Shown one piece after another: positions 40,277 through 46,200 of a DNA stretch of 46,577 bases. A model generated the notes under the pieces. That model worked only from the letters and a program-made list of their open reading frames with translations. It searched no databases and was not told the origin of the DNA. A program made the translations under genes and the position numbers. The DNA is from a virus. The DNA lies in IMG/VR virus record IMGVR_UViG_3300043773_001254, positions 1 through 46,577 of that record; one strand, written 5' to 3'. Position 1 is the stretch's first letter, and each line of letters opens with the position of its first letter.

Positions 40277-41518
40277 TCAGGCACCGACGATGCGAGACGT
40301 GTGAACCAGTGCGAACAACGGGCTCCGCTCCTTCGGGTTGGCAACGCTCTCGGGCAGGCCCGAGTTGTTGCGGTAGCCGACGCGAAGGGCCGTGTGAGAC
40401 AGGAGGAACTCGTGCAGGTGGCGGTACGTCCGCCGATTGGTGGCAACGAACCGGCGGAAGTTCATGAAGTGCAGCGGGTCGGTGCCGGCATCGACCAAGC
40501 CGAACCCGTGTGCCGCCTGCTCGCAGAACTTCACGGCAGCGATGGCGAACTCGTGGTTCTTGAGGATCGCCCGGCTGTACAGGTTGCTCTTGAACAGGCG
40601 GAACTCCACCGTGTCGTTGGTGATGTTCAGCACTTCGTACCTGTCGCTGTTCTCCTGGTCCGTGATCCGCTTGGTGCGGAACTTGTTGAACCCGGCGGGC
40701 CGGCAGGCGATGGCCTCCAAGAACGCCCGGTTTGGCTCGGCGTTCATGAACACCAGCAACTTGCCCAGAGTGAGCGGGCCAATGGCCGCACGACTCAGGT
40801 GGATGTGATGCCCAACGTCCTCGCCCTTGTCCCACGCGGAGCAACGCCCGTTGCCCAGCGTCTTGAACGCCCCGAAGATGCCGTACACCTGCTCGGTCGT
40901 GAGCGGCACCGTCACCAACTCAAACCCGCCGCTGCCGTACTCATCGAGCGAGCCGTCGCGTTTGGCGATGGCACACTTGCGGGTGCGGGTTAGCGGGTTG
41001 AGGTTGGCGTACAGGTCGTCAACCTGCTTGATCGTGTACTCCACGTCATCGAAGTCCTCGTCGTCCGAGTACATCTCGATCTCGTGCCCGGCGTACATGT
41101 ACGAACCGGGCAGGTCGGGATCGGGGTTCCAGCCGTGACGGCGATGGGCACGGGTGCCGTAGTCGTCCAGTTGGTCATCGAAATTGGAGGCGCGACACTC
41201 GCACGAGTCGTCGTAGCACTCGCCGTTCGCACAGCGGGAGTTGCCGAAGGAGTCCTGGCCGTACTGGTCGTACCCGTCGGAGTCGTAGCCTTCCCGGTCG
41301 TACCCGTCCTCGTTGTATCCCGCGACGCTGTACCCCTCGCTGTCGATGCGCTCGCCGTCTCGGGTGAGGCGAGTTGTGGGATGGAACTCCGTCTCGGTGA
41401 CGGAGTGGATGCCGTCACTGTCGAACCCGTTGGGGTCGAGGACCGTGCCGGTTTCACGGTGCATGCCCACGCTGTCGAACCCGTACTCGTCGTACTCGAT
41501 CTCGATGCCGTCGCTCAT
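40277..41518 (-). CDS. Amidoligase (ATP-dependent COOH-NH2 ligase)
   Basis: 413 aa from ATG 41518, GGAGGAG upstream. Core motifs: GHEIEM (144-149), GGFELVTVP (197-205), GHHIHLS (236-242) and the YEVLNITNDTVEFRLFK strand (294-310), as in phage Amidoligase_2 proteins of the glutamine-synthetase-like fold. These join a carboxyl group to an amine using ATP. The N-terminal 95 residues carry acidic (Y/F)(D/N)xxG pentads. The amidotransferase gene follows in the same operon. A Rho-independent-type hairpin sits immediately upstream, suggesting conditional expression. Substrate unknown. Confidence 0.85.
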   Translation of the reverse strand: MSDGIEIEYDEYGFDSVGMHRETGTVLDPNGFDSDGIHSVTETEFHPTTRLTRDGERIDSEGYSVAGYNEDGYDREGYDSDGYDQYGQDSFGNSRCANGECYDDSCECRASNFDDQLDDYGTRAHRRHGWNPDPDLPGSYMYAGHEIEMYSDDEDFDDVEYTIKQVDDLYANLNPLTRTRKCAIAKRDGSLDEYGSGGFELVTVPLTTEQVYGIFGAFKTLGNGRCSAWDKGEDVGHHIHLSRAAIGPLTLGKLLVFMNAEPNRAFLEAIACRPAGFNKFRTKRITDQENSDRYEVLNITNDTVEFRLFKSNLYSRAILKNHEFAIAAVKFCEQAAHGFGLVDAGTDPLHFMNFRRFVATNRRTYRHLHEFLLSHTALRVGYRNNSGLPESVANPKERSPLFALVHTSRIVGA

Positions 41519-41540
41519 GTCACTCCTCCGTTGAAGTGGG

Positions 41541-41575
41541 GAAAAGAAAAGGGCCGCCCCACAACGGGACGGCCC
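41541..41575 (-). terminator. Terminator-like hairpin before the amidoligase gene
   Basis: Minus-strand stem from 41575 to 41551: GGGCCGUCCC, loop GUUGU, GGGGCGGCCC, ten pairs including one U-G pair, followed by TTTTCTTTTC at 41550-41541. The next start codon is 23 nt further, leaving no room for a separate promoter, so this acts as an attenuator if transcription comes from upstream. Confidence 0.65.
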
Positions 41576-41586
41576 AGCCGAAACAC

Positions 41587-41600
41587 GGACTCCGCAGCGG
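41587..41600 (-). repeat. 14-mer repeat copy 4
   Basis: Exact 14-mer, 34 nt after the stop at 41635; terminator-like hairpin 41541-41575 follows. Confidence 0.85.
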
Positions 41601-41634
41601 CAGGTCAGCCGCAATTCGCCTCGTCGCTCACCAC

Positions 41635-41853
41635 TCAGTCCTCCTCAAGGGACGGGAACACAGGGAACGCTCCCGCCTTGCCCTCACGGGCGTCGTCCAG
41701 CAGGCTGGCGAGATGCCGCAGCGTGGCGGCACAGTCGGCCGCGACCTGCTGCCACGTTGCGTGCGGCGGCCCCACTGTCTCGCCCGACAGGGCGGAGAAG
41801 TGGGACCGCAGCATCCGCAGCCCGTGCCGCATGCGGTCGTAGTTGTCTGCCAC
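41635..41853 (-). CDS. Small helical hypothetical protein
   Basis: 72 aa from GTG 41853, GGAGG 8 nt upstream, 3 nt after the upstream stop. Helical: MRHGLRMLRSHFSALSG, AADCAATLRHLASLLDDARE. No family recognised. Confidence 0.5.
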   Translation of the reverse strand: MADNYDRMRHGLRMLRSHFSALSGETVGPPHATWQQVAADCAATLRHLASLLDDAREGKAGAFPVFPSLEED

Positions 41854-41856
41854 GAA

Positions 41857-42069
41857 TCAGTCCTCCTTTCCGTCTGGCGGATCGCACGCATTGATTTCGA
41901 GCGGCGTTTCGTGCGTTGCGTTGCCGAAACGGAACGGCTCCACGATCACCAGTTCCGGGTCGAAGTTGTCGTAGAACTGATCCTCCGCCTCCTCCTCTGT
42001 CGCGGCGTCTATGTGCATCACCTCTCGCACCCAGTAGGCGCGATCGCGTGTGACCAAGAAGTGCGTCAT
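41857..42069 (-). CDS. Small hypothetical protein with acidic helix
   Basis: 70 aa from ATG 42069, GGAGGG 6 nt upstream. MTHFLVTRDRAYWVREVMHIDAATEEEAEDQFYD then PELVIVEPF; a pattern of short phage proteins with a beta-helix-beta plan. It starts 2 nt after the upstream stop. Unknown. Confidence 0.55.
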   Translation of the reverse strand: MTHFLVTRDRAYWVREVMHIDAATEEEAEDQFYDNFDPELVIVEPFRFGNATHETPLEINACDPPDGKED

Positions 42070-42071
42070 GT

Positions 42072-42242
42072 TCAGCCCTCCTTCTTCACGAGGTCGGCCA
42101 CCTCACGACGCTCACGATGGGTGAGCGTGCGAAGGTCGGCCAGCAGGTGACGCTGCGACTTCGCACCCACCTCGCGTGCCACACGGGCGAGCGAGACGAA
42201 GTGCATGAGGCGGGGGTTGGTGACAGTGACATGCGTGCGCAT
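42072..42242 (-). CDS. Small basic hypothetical protein
   Basis: 56 aa from ATG 42242, GGAGGAG 5 nt upstream. RLMHFVSLARVAREVGAKSQRHLLADLRTLTHRERREVADLVKK is a basic helical stretch that could bind nucleic acid. Unknown. Confidence 0.5.
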   Translation of the reverse strand: MRTHVTVTNPRLMHFVSLARVAREVGAKSQRHLLADLRTLTHRERREVADLVKKEG

Positions 42243-42274
42243 GGGATCTCCTCCGAAACAGGGACAAGGGACGG

Positions 42275-42295
42275 CCGACGGCAACGTGCCGCCGG
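42275..42295 (-). other. Hairpin upstream of the 42242 gene
   Basis: CCGACGGC (42275-42282) / GCCGCCGG (42288-42295), loop AACGT; the one odd position is a G-U pair in the minus-strand RNA. Core sequence ACGGCAACGTGCCGCC recurs near 43764. Confidence 0.5.
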
Positions 42296-42556
42296 TCAGG
42301 AACCGGACTCCGCAGCGGCTAAACTTCGGCGAAAACTGGGGTGGCTGGTGTTCCACTTCTCGACAATCGCCCACGCCACGCTTCGCCACTCGCAGCGTGT
42401 GATTCGCAGCACACTGGCAGGAGAGACGCCTGCCTTGCGTGCCACTTCGTCACGCCACTCGCCTCGCGTGCATCCGCCCACAGGCTCAACGATGCGGGCG
42501 TGATTCCAGGTGAACACGACGTAGCACGGCGACCTTTCGTGCGAGTAGTCGATCAT
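42296..42556 (-). CDS. Small hypothetical protein reading through a repeat copy
   Basis: 86 aa from ATG 42556, GGAG 9 nt upstream. Its last residues (LAAAESGS) are encoded by the 14-mer copy at 42305, the only repeat in this array inside a gene. A segment WRDEVARKAGVSPASVLRITRCEWR resembles a short HTH. Possibly its stop was moved by mutation. Confidence 0.5.
   Translation of the reverse strand: MIDYSHERSPCYVVFTWNHARIVEPVGGCTRGEWRDEVARKAGVSPASVLRITRCEWRSVAWAIVEKWNTSHPSFRRSLAAAESGS
42305..42318 (-). repeat. 14-mer repeat copy 5, near-long form
   Basis: Exact 14-mer continued by a diverged long form (shares AAACT and GAAAACT). It lies inside the last codons of the 42296 gene rather than after its stop. 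Confidence 0.8.
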
Positions 42557-42578
42557 TCGTGGGGCTCCGTGAAATGCG

Positions 42579-42613
42579 ACGGGGCCAGCCGCCACAGTGA
42601 CGACTGGCCCCGT
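42579..42613 (-). other. Hairpin upstream of the 42556 gene
   Basis: Perfect 10-bp stem ACGGGGCCAG (42579-42588) / CTGGCCCCGT (42604-42613); nine pairs are shared with the hairpin at 39329. Confidence 0.55.
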
Positions 42614-42629
42614 TCGCAGGATGAAAACC

Positions 42630-42643
42630 GGACTCCGCAGCGG
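42630..42643 (-). repeat. 14-mer repeat copy 6
   Basis: Exact 14-mer, 4 nt after the stop at 42648; a 10-bp hairpin follows. Confidence 0.85.
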
Positions 42644-42647
42644 CGGA

Positions 42648-42851
42648 TTACCGCACGAACACCGGCAGTGCCGCATCGGCTGGCTGCGGCTCGCGTTCCA
42701 GTCGGGCGATCTCGTCCGCCCACTCGTTCGTGCGGAGGGCGGAGGCGACGGCCTTCACCTGCTCGACGGTCTTGTACGGACCCTGCACGGGCGTCTCGGC
42801 ACGGGTCGAGACGAGGTAGAGCAGTCCGTCGTTGGCACGAAAGCACTTCAT
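42648..42851 (-). CDS. Small hypothetical protein
   Basis: 67 aa from ATG 42851, AAGGAG 6 nt upstream. MKCFRANDGLLYLVSTRAETPVQGPYKTVEQVKAVASALRTNEWADEI: short beta strands then a helix. Followed by the 14-mer at 42630. Unknown. Confidence 0.5.
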   Translation of the reverse strand: MKCFRANDGLLYLVSTRAETPVQGPYKTVEQVKAVASALRTNEWADEIARLEREPQPADAALPVFVR

Positions 42852-42887
42852 GGGAAACTCCTTTGAAACAGGGGCTAGAAACACAAA

Positions 42888-42961
42888 CGCCCACCGCGAA
42901 GTTGCGATGGGCGAGAGCCTGCGAGTGCAGGTCGAGGCGGGGTGGACAATGCCAGCCCCGC
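42888..42961 (-). other. Two hairpins upstream of the 42851 gene
   Basis: CGCCCACCGC (42888-42897) / GCGATGGGCG (42904-42913), with one U-G pair in minus-strand RNA, and GCGGGGTGG (42937-42945) / CCAGCCCCGC (42952-42961) with one bulge. Confidence 0.55.
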
Positions 42962-42969
42962 TACGATCT

Positions 42970-42983
42970 GGACTCCGCAGCGG
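42970..42983 (-). repeat. 14-mer repeat copy 7
   Basis: Exact 14-mer directly abutting the stop codon at 42984; two hairpins follow. Confidence 0.85.
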
Positions 42984-43178
42984 TCAGACGCGGCGTGGCT
43001 CCGGCCGCTTCGCCATGAGTTCCAGGCCGGCGACGGGCTCGCCCGCCAGGAAGTGCCGCACCCAGTTGGCACGCTCGCGTGTCGAGCCATTCGCTCCGCC
43101 GCCGTGCTTCTCGCACTGCGACAAGGCGGCGGGCTTGAGGTCACGCATCGACTGCACGTTCACGAACTTCATCTTCAT
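42984..43178 (-). CDS. Small basic hypothetical protein
   Basis: 64 aa from ATG 43178 (a second ATG at 43172 is possible), GGAGG 8 nt upstream. Basic with CEKHGGGANGSTRERANWVRHFLAGEPVAG. Its stop directly abuts 14-mer copy 7. Unknown. Confidence 0.5.
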   Translation of the reverse strand: MKMKFVNVQSMRDLKPAALSQCEKHGGGANGSTRERANWVRHFLAGEPVAGLELMAKRPEPRRV

Positions 43179-43210
43179 CGCACGGTCCTCCGTTCAAGGC
43201 ATCGCACATT

Positions 43211-43258
43211 CCTGCAACGGCGCAGGCGAACACCCTGCCAGCGTGAGCCGACAGGGTG
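43211..43258 (-). other. Two hairpins upstream of the 43178 gene
   Basis: CCTGC (43211-43215) / GCAGG (43222-43226) and CACCCTG (43231-43237) / CAGGGTG (43252-43258). Confidence 0.5.
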
Positions 43259-43281
43259 CGTCGTGTGAGCCGTCGTCAGTC

Positions 43282-43295
43282 GGACTCCGCAGCGG
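43282..43295 (-). repeat. 14-mer repeat copy 8
   Basis: Exact 14-mer, 3 nt after the stop at 43299. Confidence 0.85.
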
Positions 43296-43298
43296 CGA

Positions 43299-43721
43299 TC
43301 AGCCGCCGAGCCGAGCCTTGACGAACGCACCGGCAGCGTGGGCTTCGGCACTGCGGCAGGCGTTCACGAACGCCACGAACTCCGCATGGCTGCGGAACCC
43401 GATGCCACGACGACGCCCGGCCGGGCGAAGCACCACGCCGCCGTCGTAGGGCAGGCACTCCAGGCCGCCGAATCGCACGGCACCATCCTCCATCGCCTTG
43501 AGGGCGGGCTTCGCGGCGGGCTTGGCCTTCGCCTTGCGGGTCGCGGGCTTGCCGGTCGCTTTCGCGGCCTTCTGCTCCTCCCGCCACTTGCGGAGGGCTT
43601 CGGGATTGCCCTTCCGCTTCTTCACGGGGGCGGGCACGGCCATCGTCTGCAACTCCGCGACAGCCGCAGCGTGGGCCTTCGCATCGGTCGTGGACAGGAA
43701 CTTCAAGAACTGGGCGATCAT
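43299..43721 (-). CDS. Hypothetical protein with Lys/Ala-rich linker
   Basis: 140 aa from ATG 43721, GGAGG 5 nt upstream. Helical start (MIAQFLKFLSTTDAKAHAAAVAELQ), a Lys/Ala/Pro-rich middle (KRKGNPEALRKWREEQKAAK, KAKAKPAAKPALKAM), and a C-terminal compact part (FGGLECLPYDGGVVLRPAGR). The basic linker could bind nucleic acid. Unknown. Confidence 0.55.
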   Translation of the reverse strand: MIAQFLKFLSTTDAKAHAAAVAELQTMAVPAPVKKRKGNPEALRKWREEQKAAKATGKPATRKAKAKPAAKPALKAMEDGAVRFGGLECLPYDGGVVLRPAGRRRGIGFRSHAEFVAFVNACRSAEAHAAGAFVKARLGG

Positions 43722-43763
43722 GGGAACCTCCGATTGGAAAGAAACACACCGAACCAGTGACGA

Positions 43764-43780
43764 ACGGCAACGTGCCGCCG
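43764..43780 (-). other. Hairpin upstream of the 43721 gene
   Basis: CGGC (43765-43768) / GCCG (43774-43777), loop AACGT. Sequence ACGGCAACGTGCCGCCG is identical to that at 42278-42294. Confidence 0.45.
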
Positions 43781-43789
43781 CCACAATTC

Positions 43790-43803
43790 AGACTCCGCAG
43801 CGG
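43790..43803 (-). repeat. 14-mer repeat copy 9, one mismatch
   Basis: AGACTCCGCAGCGG, differing only at the first base; 4 nt after the stop at 43808. Confidence 0.8.
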
Positions 43804-43807
43804 CGAT

Positions 43808-43987
43808 TTACGCCACCATCAGCACCGGGAACCGGGACTCGATCACGACCTCACCGGCAGGGTCGTAAAGCACGAACAGCCGCACGCCGTCCGCGTTGTC
43901 GTTGATATGCCAGCGGGCCTTCCGCTCGCTGGAAAAGACGTAGGACCGACGCTCGCCATTCGCAGCGATGCACACGACGCAGAACAT
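43808..43987 (-). CDS. Small hypothetical protein (59 aa)
   Basis: Below the usual length cut-off for open-frame listing, but clear: ATG 43987, CGGAG 6 nt upstream, stop at 43808 four nt before the repeat. MFCVVCIAANGERRSYVFSS, then RKARWHINDNADGVRLFVLYD and EVVIESRFPVLMV, a beta-rich small domain. Unknown. Confidence 0.6.
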   Translation of the reverse strand: MFCVVCIAANGERRSYVFSSERKARWHINDNADGVRLFVLYDPAGEVVIESRFPVLMVA

Positions 43988-44019
43988 GGGACGCTCCGGG
44001 TGAGAGGGACGGGACGGCA

Positions 44020-44034
44020 GGCCGAACGTCGGCC
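44020..44034 (-). other. Hairpin upstream of the 43987 gene
   Basis: GGCCGA (44020-44025) / TCGGCC (44029-44034), loop ACG. Confidence 0.45.
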
Positions 44035-44045
44035 AGCCGATAGAC

Positions 44046-44059
44046 GGACTCCGCAGCGG
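44046..44059 (-). repeat. 14-mer repeat copy 10
   Basis: Exact 14-mer, 5 nt after the stop at 44065. Confidence 0.85.
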
Positions 44060-44064
44060 CGAAA

Positions 44065-44193
44065 TCAGCGGATCGGCACACTGGCAATCAGGGCCGACTC
44101 AAGCGCACGCCAAGCATCGCCCTTGTGGATGGAGAGGAACATGGCGTAGCGGGCGTCGAAGTGGCGGATGCAATGGCGAACGAGTCGGTGCAT
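44065..44193 (-). CDS. Small hypothetical protein (42 aa), first gene of minus array
   Basis: ATG 44193 with TGGAG 8 nt upstream, stop at 44065. MHRLVRHCIRHFDARYAMFL then SIHKGDAWRALESALIASV: a short helical peptide. Supported by ribosome binding site and its fit to the stop-repeat spacing of the array. Confidence 0.5.
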   Translation of the reverse strand: MHRLVRHCIRHFDARYAMFLSIHKGDAWRALESALIASVPIR

Positions 44194-44204
44194 GGCAGAG
44201 TCTC

Positions 44205-44247
44205 CAGTCGGTCACTGGACGGTCGCTCGCCGTCGTCGTGCCGACTG
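44205..44247 (-). other. Hairpin upstream of the 44193 gene
   Basis: CAGTCGG (44205-44211) / CCGACTG (44241-44247) enclosing GACGG (44218-44222) / CCGTC (44230-44234). Lies between the 44254 repeat and the first gene of the minus array. Confidence 0.5.
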
Positions 44248-44253
44248 AAAGAC

Positions 44254-44267
44254 GGACTCCGCATCGG
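44254..44267 (-). repeat. 14-mer repeat copy 11, variant, first of the array
   Basis: GGACTCCGCATCGG, one mismatch. No gene stop precedes it in the array, so it marks the promoter-proximal end of the minus operon. Confidence 0.7.
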
Positions 44268-44532
44268 ACGGACCAGGCAGAAAAGAGGTTTCGCCGTCCG
44301 GGTTCACGGCGGCCCTCGACAGCGTGAAGCGGAACCCGTTGGAAAGGCAGGGCTTGCGGCGTCGTATAGATGGAAGGCCCGAAGCCCCCCCAGCCGCATC
44401 ATGTGTTAGTTACGTTCCCCTCCTGGATTTTTTCCCAAAATAGATCGACCCCTGCCCGTTGGGGGGTTGATATACGCCCGTCCAGCGGTATGCTGTCCAC
44501 CTGTCCAGCATCCCAATGAGAGAGAGGAACCG
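44268..44532. promoter_or_regulatory. Divergent intergenic region between minus array and SSB operon
   Basis: 265 nt with no good ORF. It is AT-rich around 44402-44460 (GTTAGTTACG, GATTTTTTCCC, AAAATAGATC), unlike the rest. The plus promoter is listed separately. TGTCCACCTGTCCA (44494-44507) is a direct repeat and may be an operator. No convincing minus-strand promoter was found, though one must lie here or upstream. Confidence 0.5.
44467..44494 (+). promoter_or_regulatory. Sigma-70-type promoter of the SSB operon
   Basis: TTGATA (44467-44472), 16-nt spacer and TATGCT (44489-44494); start about 44501 gives a leader near 30 nt. A TGTCCA direct repeat just downstream overlaps the predicted start. 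Confidence 0.65.
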
Positions 44533-44901
44533 ATGATCGACGCGACCGTGACTGGCAACGTGGGCAAGGTGAACGAACTCCGGATCACCAAGAGCGGGAA
44601 GGCGATGCTGACCTTCTCGGTGGCCTCGACGGAGAAGAAGGACGGCCCGACGACGTGGGTGGAGGTGGTCTGCTTTGACGAGCAGGCGGAGGCATGCTCC
44701 CAGACGCTCTCGAAGGGCCGCGGGGTGGTCGTTTCCGGCCGGATGGGTCTGGAGACGTATGAGAAGAAGGACGGCACACAGGGCTTCTCGTTGCGTCTGA
44801 TGGCGAACGAGGTGGGCGTCAGCCTCCGGTGGCTCCCGAAGGAGGCGGTGGGCGTCTCCGGGCAGGATGAGGAGGCGGTTGTCGGGGAGATCCCGTTCTG
44901 A
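44533..44901 (+). CDS. ssb: Single-stranded DNA-binding protein
   Basis: 122 aa from ATG 44533, GAGAGAGGAA upstream. OB-fold pattern ATVTGNVGKVNELRITKSGKAMLTFSVASTE, TTWVEVVCFDEQAE, GRGVVVSGRMGLETYEKKDG and LRLMANEV. The short tail ends in GEIPF, the acidic tip that binds partner proteins. It protects single strands during phage replication and would work with the nuclease, ERF and helicase genes elsewhere. Heads a plus operon with TGATG-linked genes. Confidence 0.9.
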   Translation: MIDATVTGNVGKVNELRITKSGKAMLTFSVASTEKKDGPTTWVEVVCFDEQAEACSQTLSKGRGVVVSGRMGLETYEKKDGTQGFSLRLMANEVGVSLRWLPKEAVGVSGQDEEAVVGEIPF

Positions 44902-45194
44902 TGGCAAGCGTCGAGGAGATGGACCGACTTGTCGCCGCGATGCCGGAGTGGGAAAGGATGCCCCCTCCGGCTTCCGGCGTTGAGGCGGAACTGACGGCCC
45001 TCGCGTTGCGGCATGCGGCGGAGTCGGCCGAGTACCGCATGCGGATGGACGCCAAGATGGACAGCATCCGGAGCATGGAGCGAACGGTGTGGGTCTTGGC
45101 GGTGGCCTTGCTGGCTGGGACGGCGGCTGCTGTGGTGGCTGAGGTGTTATCCGCCCCACCGCCGACCGCTGAGTTCTTGAGGGAGAAACCATGA
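44901..45194 (+). CDS. Small membrane protein with coiled coil
   Basis: 97 aa; TGATG overlap with SSB. A charged helix (residues 28-60, ALRHAAESAEYRMRMDAKMDS) is followed by a membrane span (TVWVLAVALLAGTAAAVVAEV). Stop overlaps the next ATG as ATGA. Unknown; resembles small phage membrane proteins. Confidence 0.55.
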   Translation: MASVEEMDRLVAAMPEWERMPPPASGVEAELTALALRHAAESAEYRMRMDAKMDSIRSMERTVWVLAVALLAGTAAAVVAEVLSAPPPTAEFLREKP

Positions 45195-45433
45195 CGCTGC
45201 CCTACCAGCGGACCATCGCCGTGCTGCGGGCCAAAGCGTTCCTGACCCGGCTGTCCAGTGCCTACATCCCGGACGGCATCAAGGGCATACGCCGGGAGGT
45301 TCGCCAGGAGGCACGGGAAATCCTCCGGCACTTCCCCCTGTGGTTCGATCTCGGGCGGGCGGACTGCTGGGACGGGGAGGCGGCGATGAAGTTCGCACAG
45401 GAGGAGGCTTCCGGCAATGCCGTGCAACAGTGA
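45191..45433 (+). CDS. BPSL0761-like small protein
   Basis: 80 aa, ATGA overlap. MTLPYQRTIAVLRAKAFLTRL with REVRQEAREILRHFPLWFDL matches the MTLP..RT.AV...FL..L ... R.EA...LRHFP layout of a small phage and proteobacterial family of unknown function. It overlaps the next gene by 17 nt. Confidence 0.6.
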   Translation: MTLPYQRTIAVLRAKAFLTRLSSAYIPDGIKGIRREVRQEAREILRHFPLWFDLGRADCWDGEAAMKFAQEEASGNAVQQ

Positions 45434-45803
45434 CCACCTAGAGGCCACGCAACTGGAGGTTGAGTGCAGCCGCATGTACCTCCTGCTAGGCGAACTGGCC
45501 GGAGGCGGCCCGCCAGATTCCAGCAGTTCAGCGTGGGCTGGGTACGACGACCGGGCCTACTGCAAGGCCGACAGGGCACTGGCTGACGAGTTGACGCAAG
45601 AACTGTGCGACCGCATCGCCAACATCGAACTGGAAGGCGACCTGACGACGTACTCGCTGGAACTGCAAATCTGGGCGAGGGACCACAAAATAGCGGACGC
45701 CAAGCGAAAGAAGCGAGAGGCCGCCGAGAAGACGAAAGCCGCCATTCGGAAAGCGGCGCTGGCGAAATTGACACCGGCAGAGAGGAAGGCGCTTGGGATA
45801 TGA
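45417..45803 (+). CDS. Hypothetical protein (MPCNSDHL family)
   Basis: 128 aa. Starts MPCNSDHLEATQLEVECSRM, an N-terminal pattern I recall in many short phage proteins, followed by an acidic middle and Lys-rich helix (IADAKRKKREAAEKTKAAIRKA). Overlaps the previous gene by 17 nt and the next by ATGA. Unknown. Confidence 0.55.
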   Translation: MPCNSDHLEATQLEVECSRMYLLLGELAGGGPPDSSSSAWAGYDDRAYCKADRALADELTQELCDRIANIELEGDLTTYSLELQIWARDHKIADAKRKKREAAEKTKAAIRKAALAKLTPAERKALGI

Positions 45804-46162
45804 CCGACCGTGACCATTTCGCCGCTGCGGCGCAGGACGGTGCCGAGCCGTCTCCTGCATCCGCTGGTTCTCAGCCGGTTGCATGGTCGGTCGGCAATCC
45901 GGCACTCGTCAGCAGCCGCACGCGGGCGGTGTCGGTGCATCCGCAGCGGAAGTGGGCAGAAGCGAGCGCGAGGCACAACGGCAGGAGCGAGGACGATATT
46001 CTGCCTCTGTATCTGATGCCACCGCCAGCCCTTACCGCAGCGGAACGAGCAGCGATTCGGGAGTCGCTGGAGGGAGCAGAGCAGGACGCAAGACTGTTTG
46101 GGGACAAGGCTGCGGCGGCGGACGCTGTGGCACTTCGGGGATTGTTGGAACGACTAGGCTGA
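45800..46162 (+). CDS. Hypothetical protein
   Basis: 120 aa from ATG 45800 (ATGA overlap). Ala/Arg-rich, with AVSVHPQRKWAEASARHNGR and a helical C-terminus (LTAAERAAIRESLEGAEQDARL). Directly after the stop begins the TGAGAACGCCAGC repeat. Unknown. Confidence 0.5.
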   Translation: MTDRDHFAAAAQDGAEPSPASAGSQPVAWSVGNPALVSSRTRAVSVHPQRKWAEASARHNGRSEDDILPLYLMPPPALTAAERAAIRESLEGAEQDARLFGDKAAAADAVALRGLLERLG

Positions 46163-46172
46163 GAACGCCAGC
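46160..46172. repeat. TGAGAACGCCAGC direct repeat, copy 1
   Basis: 13-nt sequence overlapping the stop of the preceding gene; identical copy at 46531-46543 flanks the next gene on the other side. Confidence 0.6.
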
Positions 46173-46200
46173 ATTGAGCAGCCCGAGAAAGGACGTTGAA

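Noticed and set aside
35984-42318. A conserved peptide FSPQFSRCGVR in several frames
   Set aside because: It is the translation of the long-form repeat in shadow frames; conservation is at the DNA level.
35984-44267. Repeats as a CRISPR array
   Set aside because: The 14-mer is short, separated by whole genes, and lacks regular spacers and cas genes.
45940-45948. CCGCAGCGG at 45940-45948 as another repeat copy
   Set aside because: Only the palindromic core matches, it lies within a coding sequence and in a different gene orientation context.
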